DNA from: an uncultured Oleiphilus sp.
GTDB taxonomy: Bacteria; Pseudomonadota; Gammaproteobacteria; Pseudomonadales; Oleiphilaceae
Reading direction: 5' to 3'
Length of the DNA: 37,974 bases
Assembly (NCBI GenBank): GCA_913020495.1
Contig: CAJWBJ010000030.1
Location: 1 to 37,974, forward strand
The stretch's first letter is position 1; each line of letters opens with the position of its first letter. Of the stretch, positions 23,286 through 31,731 are shown piece by piece. The notes beneath the pieces were generated by a model. That model worked only from the letters and a program-made list of their open reading frames with translations. It was not told where the DNA came from and did no database searches. A program made the translations under genes and the position numbers.

Positions 23286-25499
23286 ATGAAACATTTAACG
23301 AAGCATCAAATACCTTACGTGAATATCAGCATTGATCATGATGAAGAAATAGCGCCCCTTCCATCGATACGCGTACACCAGCGCATCAAATCTGCAGTGA
23401 GTGATGTATCAACGCTTGCCTTATTGTTTGCACTGTGGATTTTATCGGAGTCCGTATTGGCTGGCATAACATCAGAGCATGCAACAGAGGTGCCGTCAGA
23501 AGAGCCAGCCTACAGTTCACTCTGGGTGAGAAGCCTTGAGGAAACATCAACTCATGAAGGGGAATCAATGAGTGCCACGACACTTGCCACTGATATTTCA
23601 ATGACAGTATCAGGGCCTATATTACGTGCCAAAGTGCGTCAGACATTTCGTAACCCTTCACAGTTCTGGTCTGAAGGTATTTATACGTTTCCTTTACCTG
23701 AACAGGCCGCCGTTGATCGCTTGCGCATGGTCATCGGTGACAGGGTGGTCGAAGGACAAATTCATGAAAAAAAATCCGCCCGGCGAATTTATCAAAAAGC
23801 GCGAGACGCTGGAAAAAGAACAAGCTTGCTTAGCCATAACCGGACAAATGTATTTACGACTGCGGTGGCCAATATCGGCCCAAACGAGGAAATTACGGTT
23901 GAATTTGAATACCAACAAATACTCGATTTTAAAAGAAATCGCTACACTTTGCGCTTTCCTATGGTCAATACGCCAAAATACACACCCGCAAGAGTACGCC
24001 TTGACTCAGCGTTTGTTGAGCCAGTTGATGTCATAAGAAAAATGAATGAACCACCAGGTAACCCCGTTACCATCTCTGTTGACCTCAAAGCAGGCTTTCC
24101 AATTGAAACCTTATCCAGTACAAGTCATGCCATTAAAACTGAGCAACTCAGTGATGAGCATTACACGGTTAAATTGGACGGTTTAGCTCAATCATCCAAT
24201 CGGGACTTTATTCTGTCTTGGCAGCTTGAACCTTCAGATGAACCTTTGGTTAGAGTCTTACGGGAAGATCTGGAAGGGGAGTCCTACGGGCTATTAATGG
24301 TAATGCCGCCGCAACCTGAACCCGGTATGACCACCGGGATGCCACGAGAGCTGGTATTGGTACTTGATGTGTCAGGCAGCATGCAAGGCGAGTCCATTGA
24401 GCAAGCGCGTTCAGCAGTGCTTAAAGCCATCAGCCAGCTCAATCCAGAAGACTATTTCAATGTTATCTATTTTAATACTCAGGCAAAAAAGCAGTTTTCT
24501 CAGAATCGACCAGCTACACCCGACAACCTGAGCGATGCCCGCCGAAGCGTTCTGAACCAGAAAGCAGAGGGTGGTACGGATATGCGACCGGCATTACGAA
24601 TGGCATTGAATGGGTCGGATAACTTTGAGCACCTGCGTCAGGTTATATTTATTACTGATGGTGCGGTGAGTAATGAAGCAGAGTTGTTTTCAGAGATTCA
24701 AAATAACCTTGGAAACAGTCGCTTGTTCACTGTTGGTATCGGCTCAGCTCCGAACAGTTATTTTATGCGAAAAGCGGCGCGTGCAGGGCGTGGTACGTTC
24801 ACTTATGTCAGTCGTCCAAATGAAGTAGACCAAAAGATAAGTCATTTGTTGCAACAGTTAGAGGCTCCTGCGCTTACCAACTTAAACTTAGATCTCAACA
24901 GTTATTCTACCGTCGTCTTGCCGCAACTTTTGCCTGATCTTTACTTGGGTGAACCGGTTTATGTCGCTTTCAAAATGAATACTTTTCCTGACTTTGCTGA
25001 ACTAAGTGGCGAACTTGGTGGTGTTTCATCCCGACTAAGAATACCCCTGCAATCACCTGACAGGCATGAGGGTGTTGCGGTTGAATGGGCGAGACGAAAA
25101 ATAACGGCTTTGATGAGGCAGCACCGAGAGCAAACTGGTGAGAATAGAAAAGAAAACCAGCAGGCAATTCGAAATGAAGTCATTGATCTGGCGGTCTCAC
25201 ATCATCAGGTGAGTCAGTTTACGAGTTTGGTGGCCGTCGATATTACACCCGTGCGAGGTGGTGGTTTGTTGAATACCACACGTATTCCGGCTAATCGTCC
25301 CAAAGGTTGGGTTGATCAGTCAAACCCTAAAAGTAAAGGGATACGTTTAGCTCAGACTGCGACCGATACCGGGTATAAATTGTTAATAGGCTCTGAGCTT
25401 TTATTTGGCTCATTTTTACTCTGGTTAGCGCGTCGTCGTTTACAAGGGAAAAAAATACAGAGGAGAAAGTCATGGCCTCGCGCCTGCTCACGCTATTAA
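23286..25499 (+). CDS. Sortase target protein with VIT and VWA domains (PDS system)
   Basis: The dedicated surface substrate of the adjacent sortase, 737 residues. A long n-region precedes the signal hydrophobic core (about 41-58, LALLFALWILSESVLA). A VIT domain spans about 97-228, as in inter-alpha-trypsin inhibitor heavy chains. A VWA domain begins near 355 with intact MIDAS residues DVSGS (361-365) and ITDG near 458. The C-terminus is a sorting signal: LAQTATDTG (688-696), membrane helix (about 698-715) and RRRLQGKK. The motif resembles LPxTG-like signals with Ala in place of Pro and of Gly. The last 28 bases overlap the sortase gene. The target presumably binds a ligand through VWA once anchored; the ligand is unknown. 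Confidence 0.92.
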   Translation: MKHLTKHQIPYVNISIDHDEEIAPLPSIRVHQRIKSAVSDVSTLALLFALWILSESVLAGITSEHATEVPSEEPAYSSLWVRSLEETSTHEGESMSATTLATDISMTVSGPILRAKVRQTFRNPSQFWSEGIYTFPLPEQAAVDRLRMVIGDRVVEGQIHEKKSARRIYQKARDAGKRTSLLSHNRTNVFTTAVANIGPNEEITVEFEYQQILDFKRNRYTLRFPMVNTPKYTPARVRLDSAFVEPVDVIRKMNEPPGNPVTISVDLKAGFPIETLSSTSHAIKTEQLSDEHYTVKLDGLAQSSNRDFILSWQLEPSDEPLVRVLREDLEGESYGLLMVMPPQPEPGMTTGMPRELVLVLDVSGSMQGESIEQARSAVLKAISQLNPEDYFNVIYFNTQAKKQFSQNRPATPDNLSDARRSVLNQKAEGGTDMRPALRMALNGSDNFEHLRQVIFITDGAVSNEAELFSEIQNNLGNSRLFTVGIGSAPNSYFMRKAARAGRGTFTYVSRPNEVDQKISHLLQQLEAPALTNLNLDLNSYSTVVLPQLLPDLYLGEPVYVAFKMNTFPDFAELSGELGGVSSRLRIPLQSPDRHEGVAVEWARRKITALMRQHREQTGENRKENQQAIRNEVIDLAVSHHQVSQFTSLVAVDITPVRGGGLLNTTRIPANRPKGWVDQSNPKSKGIRLAQTATDTGYKLLIGSELLFGSFLLWLARRRLQGKKIQRRKSWPRACSRY

Positions 25500-26059
25500 T
25501 GGTCGTCACAGTACTCGGTGGTGTTTGGCAGGTGGGTAGTGTCGGGAGGATACTTGCGAAAGCCTGGTTGGCACAGCAATTACTGGAACGGGCATGGCAA
25601 CGTACGCTGGAAGGAGAGCGTCATGTACGACCCTGGCCTTGGGCGGATACTTGGCCGATGGCTGAATTACTGGTGCCGCGTTTAGGTATTCGTCAGATCA
25701 TACTGAGCGGTGACAGTGGGCGAGTATTGGCTTTTGCTCCCGGATATTCTGAAGCGAGTGCCGAGCCCGGTACCCGTGGTATCTCAGTTATCAGTGGCCA
25801 TAGAGATACGAGTTTTCGCTTTCTGAAAGAACTTCAAAGCGGTGATACCATCGAGCTAAGAAATCCGACTGAGCGTTTTATCTATACCGTGAGTGAACGC
25901 GCCGTGGTTGATCAGCGCTACTTTCAAATCAACCCGCAGTTAGATGAAACCGAAATGACTGAAGCACATCTAATGCTTGTGACCTGCTACCCTTTTGATG
26001 CTTTGAAACCGGGTGGTGATGAACGTTATTTAGTGCTTGCTCGAATTAAGTCTCATTAG
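25472..26059 (+). CDS. Class GN (marine proteobacterial) sortase
   Basis: A 195-residue transpeptidase of the single-target sortase class found in marine proteobacteria. An N-terminal membrane anchor (about 5-22) is followed by the catalytic beta-barrel. The active residues are His110 (SGHRDTSF), Cys172 (LVTCYPF) and Arg185 (GGDERYL). The ATG at 25472 follows GAGGAGAAAG and sits inside the target's final codons, so target and sortase are translated together. Sortases are standard in Gram-positive bacteria; here the genome context suggests one enzyme for one substrate. Confidence 0.95.
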   Translation: MASRLLTLLMVVTVLGGVWQVGSVGRILAKAWLAQQLLERAWQRTLEGERHVRPWPWADTWPMAELLVPRLGIRQIILSGDSGRVLAFAPGYSEASAEPGTRGISVISGHRDTSFRFLKELQSGDTIELRNPTERFIYTVSERAVVDQRYFQINPQLDETEMTEAHLMLVTCYPFDALKPGGDERYLVLARIKSH

Positions 26060-26079
26060 CAAATCTACGAGACAGACAC

Positions 26080-26111
26080 TTCAGCCTTCTTATGCAGGCT
26101 GAAATTTGTTT
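26080..26111 (+). terminator. Intrinsic terminator after the sortase gene
   Basis: TTCAGCCT / AGGCTGAA stem (26080-26087 / 26096-26103), 8-base loop, then ATTTGTTT. It marks the end of the PDS rightward operon, 20 bases after the sortase stop. Confidence 0.7.
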
Positions 26112-26209
26112 ATACTTAACCCAAGCTGAATGCTTTCACGATTTAAACACCTGAGTGACGAATTCCAGATCCTTTTTCGAGCAACCAAAATGGCAGTACC
26201 TCTAAACTG

Positions 26210-27172
26210 ATGACTAGACAGCGAATGAATCAGGTATTGAGAGCATTTACCTTTCTTGCCCTTTCACTATTTCCAATGTCGTTACTAGCAGCTGATTTAT
26301 GGCCGGGTGAAGCTTGGCAGAAATCTAAATCACTCACGCATCTGGACAGTGACTTCAGTAATAATCTTAGTGGTTCCCATTGGAATCCTGTTACACGAAC
26401 GCTATGGGTTTGCGTGAATTCTCCCGGAAAATTCTGGGCGCTCGTTGAAGATGGAAAAGGTAACTTTAAGGTTGAAGGTAGTCACGCCGCCAGTGCTAAA
26501 TGGCTTTCAGGGCGCGACTTTGAAGGGATTACACAAGCGAATTACAGTGATCCTTATGTGTACATCATTGATGAATCAACCGAGCAAATCATACAGTATG
26601 ATGTTTCGGATTTAAGCAAGGTTTCTTCTGTCAAGAAATGGGATATCGGAGACAGCATGCCATCAAGGTTTAGGAGTGGGCCTGAAGGAATCGCATTCGT
26701 TCCTGATGAATGGCTACAAGCAAGAAAGTTTGTCGATAAACAAGGTCACCGATATACCAGTAAAAATGGAATGAGAGGACTAATGTTTGTTGCCCATCAA
26801 AATGGTGGAAAGATCTATGTGTTCGATCTCAACACATCAAATAATGATTTTGAGTATGTCGGGTCCTATAAAACCTCTCGGGATGAAAGTTCAGGGCTGG
26901 AGTTTGATCGCTCCAGTGGTCTGTTGTACATCTGGCATAATACGGATGGTAATCGTATTGAAGTCACTGATTTATCTTCCATTGAATCAAATGGGGAGCG
27001 GAAATTTACTCAAATCAAAGAGTACCAGGCACCAAAAAGTGGAAACATTGAAGGCTTTGCGATGACGCCTGCAAGTAGCGACGAGAAGTGGGCATTTCTC
27101 GTTGATGATGATAATCAAGACGGGTTTGCATTGATGTGGTATCAGCAATTTGAACCAGATTATTCCCAATAA
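26210..27172 (+). CDS. Secreted beta-propeller protein (SdiA-regulated / phytase-esterase-like)
   Basis: A 320-residue secreted protein. A signal peptide (FTFLALSLFPMSLLAA, cleavage near residue 28) is followed by repeated propeller-type strands, e.g. NNLSGSHWNPVTRTLWV near 51, DFEGITQA near 103, GPEGIAFVP near 157, ESSGLEFDRSSGLLYIW near 227, and NIEGFAMTP near 281. The repeated EG[IF] pattern is typical of SdiA-regulated and phytase-esterase-like propellers, which contain calcium-binding acidic loops. No enzyme activity can be stated. No strong ribosome site precedes ATG 26210; an in-frame ATG five codons later is possible. It lies after the PDS terminator and may be independent. Confidence 0.75.
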   Translation: MTRQRMNQVLRAFTFLALSLFPMSLLAADLWPGEAWQKSKSLTHLDSDFSNNLSGSHWNPVTRTLWVCVNSPGKFWALVEDGKGNFKVEGSHAASAKWLSGRDFEGITQANYSDPYVYIIDESTEQIIQYDVSDLSKVSSVKKWDIGDSMPSRFRSGPEGIAFVPDEWLQARKFVDKQGHRYTSKNGMRGLMFVAHQNGGKIYVFDLNTSNNDFEYVGSYKTSRDESSGLEFDRSSGLLYIWHNTDGNRIEVTDLSSIESNGERKFTQIKEYQAPKSGNIEGFAMTPASSDEKWAFLVDDDNQDGFALMWYQQFEPDYSQ

Positions 27173-27304
27173 ACACCCTACTAATATAGAAGTAATTCCT
27201 TTAACTGATGATCGTTAGTTTTTTGTGTACTACAGGGCTTCACAGGTTCAAGTAAGATGGTTTCTTTCTAAGAAATATTAAGTCTGTGGATAAAAAATCT
27301 TGCA

Positions 27305-27326
27305 ATTAGTTCGTTGTCGAACTAAT
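27305..27326. promoter_or_regulatory. MarR operator candidate upstream of marR-type gene
   Basis: An 18-base palindromic pair with a 4-base centre: ATTAGTTCG (27305-27313) and CGAACTAAT (27318-27326). The core GTTCG-N4-CGAAC recurs upstream of the alcohol dehydrogenase, as expected for one repressor controlling both promoters. It lies 58 bases before the regulator ATG. Confidence 0.72.
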
Positions 27327-27384
27327 ATTAATTTTATTGATCTGATCAGTAGTGCATTGATTATTTTTGAAGAGATAGAATTTC

Positions 27385-27813
27385 ATGACACCAAGAACGA
27401 ACGGCATTGTTTTTTTAGCAGCTCAATTACGAGATCAGGCTTATGCACATGTCACGAGTGAGCTTAAGCGTTTAGGCTTGGTTGATCTGGCTCCGTCACA
27501 TGGCGCTATTTTAATTACCTTGTATCGTGAGAAAGCGTTATCTCTAAAGGATCTGTCGGTACGAATCAATAAAAAGAAGTCATCCACAACGGAGCTGGTT
27601 GATAAATTGATTCGCCTTGGTTATGTTGAAAAGACCACGTCGACAGAAGATCAAAGGGTAAAGCTGGTGCGTCTTACGCCTAAAAGTTTAGCGCATAAAG
27701 ACGACTTTAAAGTCTTATCAGAGAATGTGAATGGCCGAGTTTATAAGGGGTTTTCGGAAGATGAGCAGCAGCAATTTACTTATTTACTATCTAAGGCTTT
27801 AAAGAATTATTAA
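27385..27813 (+). CDS. MarR-family transcriptional regulator
   Basis: A 142-residue MarR-type winged-helix regulator. The DNA-binding region is visible as LSLKDLSVRINKKKSSTTELVDKLIRLGYVEK with the wing STEDQRVKLVRLT. MarR proteins usually repress a neighbouring detoxification or metabolism gene and themselves and release DNA when a phenolic or electrophilic ligand binds. Here the palindrome GTTCG-N4-CGAAC occurs before this gene and before the downstream dehydrogenase. Confidence 0.9.
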   Translation: MTPRTNGIVFLAAQLRDQAYAHVTSELKRLGLVDLAPSHGAILITLYREKALSLKDLSVRINKKKSSTTELVDKLIRLGYVEKTTSTEDQRVKLVRLTPKSLAHKDDFKVLSENVNGRVYKGFSEDEQQQFTYLLSKALKNY

Positions 27814-27839
27814 TACTTAAGCTATTTTTTTGTGTTATT

Positions 27840-27856
27840 GGTTCGTCAACGAACTA
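27840..27856. promoter_or_regulatory. Second MarR operator candidate upstream of alcohol dehydrogenase
   Basis: GTTCGT-CA-ACGAAC (27841-27854) keeps the core of the first site and ends 50 bases before the dehydrogenase ATG, in the 91-base gap after the regulator. It would give the dehydrogenase and its DUF4442 partner their own regulated promoter. Confidence 0.68.
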
Positions 27857-27904
27857 GTGTGCTAATCATCTATAATGATATAGACAAACAGGAGTTATCA
27901 AAAA

Positions 27905-28870
27905 ATGAAAGCTATTTTCCAAACCAAGTATGGCAAAAGCGGTGTGTTGCAGTACGGCGAACAAACGAGGCCTAAACTTAAAGCAAACGAGATACGTATC
28001 AAAAACTATGCTTCAAGCGTAAATCCGCGAGACTGGATGATTCGAAGCGGCCGATATCAGTTGCAGTTTTTAGTGCCTTCTTTTCCACTCATTCTCGGTA
28101 GTGACTATGCCGGCGAGGTTATAGAAGTCGGTGCAAAGGTAAAAGGTTTTAAATCAGGCGATAAAGTCTTTGGTATGAAAAACCCTGCTGAAGGGCTCGC
28201 GACATACGCCGAAGAGGTGGTTGCATCGGCGAAAGGCATGACCCTTATTCCAAAAGGAATTTCTTATACTGAGGCGGCGGGCGTCCCTTTATGCTCACTT
28301 ACAGCATGGCAAGCCTTAGTGGAAAAAGCGGGTATGAAAAAAGGGTGTAAGGTATTAATTATTGGTGCTTCGGGAGGTGTCGGCAGCTTTGGTGTTCAAA
28401 TTGCCAGCGCACTCGGAGGAGAAGTGACCGCGGTATGCAGCCAAAAGAATGCAGCCCTGGTGACCGACTTAGGGGCGACTAAGGTGATTGATTATCACCA
28501 ACATGACTTCCTTAAAAGCGAAGGCCGATACGACATCATTTTCGATACCATTGGTCGCCATAATTTGAGTAAATGTTCAACCAAATTGAACCCGGGTGGC
28601 ACGTATGTCTCAACGATACCAAGCCCAAAAAACTTAAAAGCGATGGTGATTACAAGTATCAATGCAATGTTTTCCAAAGCGTGTAAAAAAGCGAAGGTAG
28701 TGATGGTGAAAGCAGAGGGAAGTGATCTTGAAGAAGTCGCCAAGTTAATTTCAGCTGGCAATGTTAAGCCAGTGATCGACCAAGTTTTCCCACTTCAGCA
28801 GGCTAGCCAAGCCCATGACCGTAGCAGAAGTTTGCGTGCTAAGGGTAAAATAATTTTAGAAATTCAATAA
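27905..28870 (+). CDS. NAD(P)-dependent alcohol dehydrogenase / quinone-reductase-like MDR
   Basis: A 321-residue medium-chain dehydrogenase/reductase. NPRDWMIRSGRY and LGSDYAGEVIEVG match the N-terminal catalytic fold of the quinone-oxidoreductase branch. The Rossmann motif GASGGVGSFGVQIA is near 152-165. The structural zinc cysteines of classical alcohol dehydrogenases are absent, consistent with a zinc-independent quinone or enone reductase. The substrate is unknown. AGGAG at 27890-27894 precedes the ATG. A DUF4442 gene follows after 14 bases, so they form an operon under the MarR regulator. Confidence 0.9.
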   Translation: MKAIFQTKYGKSGVLQYGEQTRPKLKANEIRIKNYASSVNPRDWMIRSGRYQLQFLVPSFPLILGSDYAGEVIEVGAKVKGFKSGDKVFGMKNPAEGLATYAEEVVASAKGMTLIPKGISYTEAAGVPLCSLTAWQALVEKAGMKKGCKVLIIGASGGVGSFGVQIASALGGEVTAVCSQKNAALVTDLGATKVIDYHQHDFLKSEGRYDIIFDTIGRHNLSKCSTKLNPGGTYVSTIPSPKNLKAMVITSINAMFSKACKKAKVVMVKAEGSDLEEVAKLISAGNVKPVIDQVFPLQQASQAHDRSRSLRAKGKIILEIQ

Positions 28871-28884
28871 AGAAGGGGGGATCA

Positions 28885-29385
28885 ATGATAAAAGCTATAG
28901 CCAGAGCAACGTTTATCTCTATGTCTCAGAAAAGCACTGAGTCACTTGAATCTCGCCTGTGGCGATGGGGCGGGAATTTGTTCCCTGCTTATCGAAGAAC
29001 CGGAGCTCGTATTACTTATGTCGCACCGGATTTTCATGAAGTACACATTAAAATTCCCAGTAACTGGAAAACCCGAAACCATATGGGCATCACGTGGGGG
29101 GGTGGTTTATACAGTGCCTTAGACCCGATTTATGGTGTAATGTTGTACAAAATTCTGGGTGGACAATATCGGGTGATTGATCGAACGGCCACAATTCATT
29201 TTAAACGGCCGGGAAAAACAACCTTATTTGCGCGCTTCAAACTTAGTCAGTTTGAACTTAGCGGTATTAGGAAAGCTTTATTGACGACGAAAAAATTAAC
29301 GCGAAATTATGAAATTGAGCTCGTTGATAAGCAGGGTATTGTTCATGCATCGTGCAAAAAAGAATTGTGCATCTTACCGTTGTAA
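28885..29385 (+). CDS. DUF4442 hotdog-fold protein
   Basis: A 166-residue protein of the DUF4442 family, related to PaaI/YiiD-type hotdog thioesterases. The central helix region NHMGITWGGGLYSALDPIYGVML is the family hallmark, with the strand DRTATIHFKRPGKTTLFARF following. Thioesterase action on a CoA or ACP ester is possible but unproven for the family. It is co-transcribed with the MDR dehydrogenase; an unusually G-rich ribosome site (GAAGGGGGG) lies 5 bases before ATG. Confidence 0.83.
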   Translation: MIKAIARATFISMSQKSTESLESRLWRWGGNLFPAYRRTGARITYVAPDFHEVHIKIPSNWKTRNHMGITWGGGLYSALDPIYGVMLYKILGGQYRVIDRTATIHFKRPGKTTLFARFKLSQFELSGIRKALLTTKKLTRNYEIELVDKQGIVHASCKKELCILPL

Positions 29386-29428
29386 TTCATAAATCACGGG
29401 AAGAATTTACCATAAGGAGGGGGTTAAC

Positions 29429-29473
29429 TTGAGTTATACGCTCTACAAGTATTCAGGTCTTGCTGTATATTAA
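29429..29473 (+). pseudogene. 14-codon frame with consensus ribosome site, possible gene remnant
   Basis: AAGGAGG (29414-29420) is followed 8 bases later by TTG opening MSYTLYKYSGLAVY and a TAA. The perfect ribosome site and protein-like start, reminiscent of an enzyme N-terminus, suggest a short peptide gene or the head of a lost gene. The rest of the gap 29386-29524 is empty. Confidence 0.25.
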
Positions 29474-29524
29474 AAATCTAGCTTTTCGTACTCTTATAAA
29501 TCAAATTACATCGAAGAATGCCTT

Positions 29525-29959
29525 ATGAATAGATACATCGTTTTATTCATCGCTTTGTGGGTGCTGGCAGTGCCTTCTCTGAGTCAAGAGCAAGGCTCTA
29601 TAGAGGTGTTAGTGAGTGGTGCGAAACCTAGTCATGGCCAAGCCGTTCTCTCACTGTTTAATTCTTCAGATAACTATTTAAATGAGCCAATAGTGAGTGC
29701 TCATGAGAACATCGATGCCAATGGGAAAACCGTGTTTCGTCTATCAGGTTTATCAAATGGCGACTATGCGATAAGTGTGTTTTATGATGAAGATGAAAAT
29801 GGTAAATTAAATACTGGGTTTCTAGGTATACCGACTGAATTTGTCGGTTTTTCGAATAATGCAAAAGGAAGTTTTGGCCCTCCTTCTTACGACCAAGTAA
29901 AATTCAAGTTTACTGGAAGTACAAAAATATCAATCAATCTTGGTGCCGTTGATGAATAG
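29525..29959 (+). CDS. DUF2141 family secreted protein
   Basis: A 144-residue protein with a signal peptide (VLFIALWVLAVPSLS, cleavage near residue 20) and a single DUF2141 domain. Family marks are GLSNGDYAISVFYDEDENGKLNTGFLGIPTEFVGFSNN (about 77-116, containing the acidic DEDENGKL loop likely to bind calcium). It resembles a transthyretin-like beta sandwich. The function of the family is unknown; members are exported in many marine bacteria. Confidence 0.9.
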   Translation: MNRYIVLFIALWVLAVPSLSQEQGSIEVLVSGAKPSHGQAVLSLFNSSDNYLNEPIVSAHENIDANGKTVFRLSGLSNGDYAISVFYDEDENGKLNTGFLGIPTEFVGFSNNAKGSFGPPSYDQVKFKFTGSTKISINLGAVDE

Positions 29960-30026
29960 CCTTAGTTAATTTCCCAACACCCGCGAAACCTATCGTCGTC
30001 ATGACATGAACAACCAAGAGTAAACA

Positions 30027-30884
30027 ATGAAAATAGTTCTATGTACAACTCTCGCGCTTTTGGCTTTTGCTGGCAATTCGATTCTATGCAGATTAGCGCT
30101 AGGCGAGGGTGCGATAGATGCTGCAAGTTTTACTATTATTCGTTTGTTATCAGGGATTATTGTTTTAGCGATAATTTTGCTAATGACGCCTACTCATAAA
30201 GGGAGTACTTCAAAAGGAAGTTGGAAGGCTTCTATTATGTTATTTCTTTACGCCATTACATTTTCATATGCATACATTTCTTTAGAAACTGGGGTTGGTG
30301 CTTTGATACTCTTTGGCTCTGTACAGATAACCATGATTGTTGTGGGGTTGTTTTTAGGAAATAAACTTCACTATTCTGAATGGTTCGGTTTAATCGTTGC
30401 TTTTTCTGGGTTTGTTTATTTAGTCTTACCTGATTTAACGACGCCATCCCTAATGGGCTTTATCCTTATGTGTATTGCGGGTGTTGCGTGGGGCTTTTAC
30501 ACGTTTGCAGGCAAAGCTTCTATAAACCCAATGAGCGATACGGCTTATAACTTCTTTCGAACTTTACCTCTCGTTTTAATATTAACGGCCGTGACGTTTC
30601 AGTATGCCTCTTTGTCTCACAAAGGTATTTTATTGGCGGTGTTATCTGGCAGTATTGCTTCTGGGGTGGGTTATGCCATTTGGTATGTGGCGCTAGGAGG
30701 GCTTTCCACTGTCCAGGCGGCTGTTCTTCAATTGCTTGTGCCGGTCATTGCAGCGGCTGGTGGGGTGTTATTTGCCAGCGAAGCATTCACTCTACGTTTG
30801 GCTATGTCGTCTGTCATGGTGCTTGGTGGCATCATGGCAATGATATTAGGTCGGTACTATTCAAAGGAATATGAAAAGACATAA
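30027..30884 (+). CDS. EamA/DMT-type membrane exporter
   Basis: A 285-residue inner-membrane protein with about ten hydrophobic helices in two EamA repeats. ALLAFAGNSILCRLALGEGAIDAASFTIIRLLSGII is the N-terminal EamA signature; the second repeat starts near AGVAWGFYTFAGKASI. These transporters export metabolites or amino acids; the cargo is unknown. It ends 25 bases from the converging solute-binding gene. Confidence 0.9.
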   Translation: MKIVLCTTLALLAFAGNSILCRLALGEGAIDAASFTIIRLLSGIIVLAIILLMTPTHKGSTSKGSWKASIMLFLYAITFSYAYISLETGVGALILFGSVQITMIVVGLFLGNKLHYSEWFGLIVAFSGFVYLVLPDLTTPSLMGFILMCIAGVAWGFYTFAGKASINPMSDTAYNFFRTLPLVLILTAVTFQYASLSHKGILLAVLSGSIASGVGYAIWYVALGGLSTVQAAVLQLLVPVIAAAGGVLFASEAFTLRLAMSSVMVLGGIMAMILGRYYSKEYEKT

Positions 30885-30909
30885 CAATAATATTGATAGG
30901 AATTAGCGC

Positions 30910-31650
30910 TTAATAACGCTCAAAGATAGCATCATATTGGCCGCTTTCTTTTAAGCGTTTAAGTTGCTGATTAAACTTATTTCTAATTTTAGAACTACGA
31001 AACAAGAAGCCATTTGGACTTTTACCAAATAGAGGAAATCGATCGACTTTTACCATGGTATCGATCTTTCCTTTTAAAGCGATTTTCGCTCGATAATGCT
31101 TAAAAATTTGTTTATCAAGCTGTATGACATCAATATGCTTTCGAAAAAGCATCTTAACCTGCGATTCTTGGTCATGGATCTCTCTGTAGTATGGGTTGTT
31201 CGATGCCATCTTCGCATACTCATCGCCTAAATGAGCGATCGCACCTTGCCATGAAAGTAAGCGTAAATTACCTAGCTCATTAAGGTGCTTGAATTGGTAG
31301 CCTTTTTCTTTAAGAGAAACAGCAAAGTTCTCATAGGTGTAGGCTTCATCGGTAAAGAAACCAACTAAACCTTCTTTTTGAATTGTATTAATGTTCATGT
31401 CACAAGTGGCATCAACTAAACCTGACTTATATGATTTTATTCTGCGGGCATAAGGATAATACAAGGGAATGATTTCATATCCCGCTGGCTCTAAAGCTTC
31501 GGTGATAAGGTCAATAATAATACCATTATGAGTCTCAGGAATAACCCAAGGGGCGAGTGCATTACCAAAAGCAACTTTAAGTTTCTCTTTTGACACGACC
31601 GGAGATGTGACGCAGAGACTAAGCATAATGATTACAATTCTTAGCCACAT
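30910..31650 (-). CDS. Orphan periplasmic solute-binding protein (SBP_bac_3 type)
   Basis: A 246-residue two-lobe binding protein with signal peptide (IVIIMLSLCVTSPVVS, cleavage near 20). The mature part begins KLKVAFGNALAPWVIP, then NGIIIDLITEALEPAGYEIIPLYYPYARR and a hinge strand DATCDMN. No transport permease or kinase is adjacent, so it is a second solitary member besides 9078-9854, with only general similarity to it. The ligand is unknown. It follows a MOSC gene after 81 bases and may have its own promoter. Confidence 0.83.
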   Translation of the reverse strand: MWLRIVIIMLSLCVTSPVVSKEKLKVAFGNALAPWVIPETHNGIIIDLITEALEPAGYEIIPLYYPYARRIKSYKSGLVDATCDMNINTIQKEGLVGFFTDEAYTYENFAVSLKEKGYQFKHLNELGNLRLLSWQGAIAHLGDEYAKMASNNPYYREIHDQESQVKMLFRKHIDVIQLDKQIFKHYRAKIALKGKIDTMVKVDRFPLFGKSPNGFLFRSSKIRNKFNQQLKRLKESGQYDAIFERY

Positions 31651-31731
31651 AGGGGCTTCCCCAGAAACGTTTGATGGTGATTTATAATAAGATATACCCC
31701 GTTGTGGGTTTCAGCAAGGGAATAGCTTCGA

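Noticed and set aside
23694-24036. Alternate-frame ORFs inside the sortase target gene (23626-24036 plus strand, 23694-23918 minus strand)
   Set aside because: They are shadows of the VIT-domain coding region without ribosome sites or recognisable motifs.
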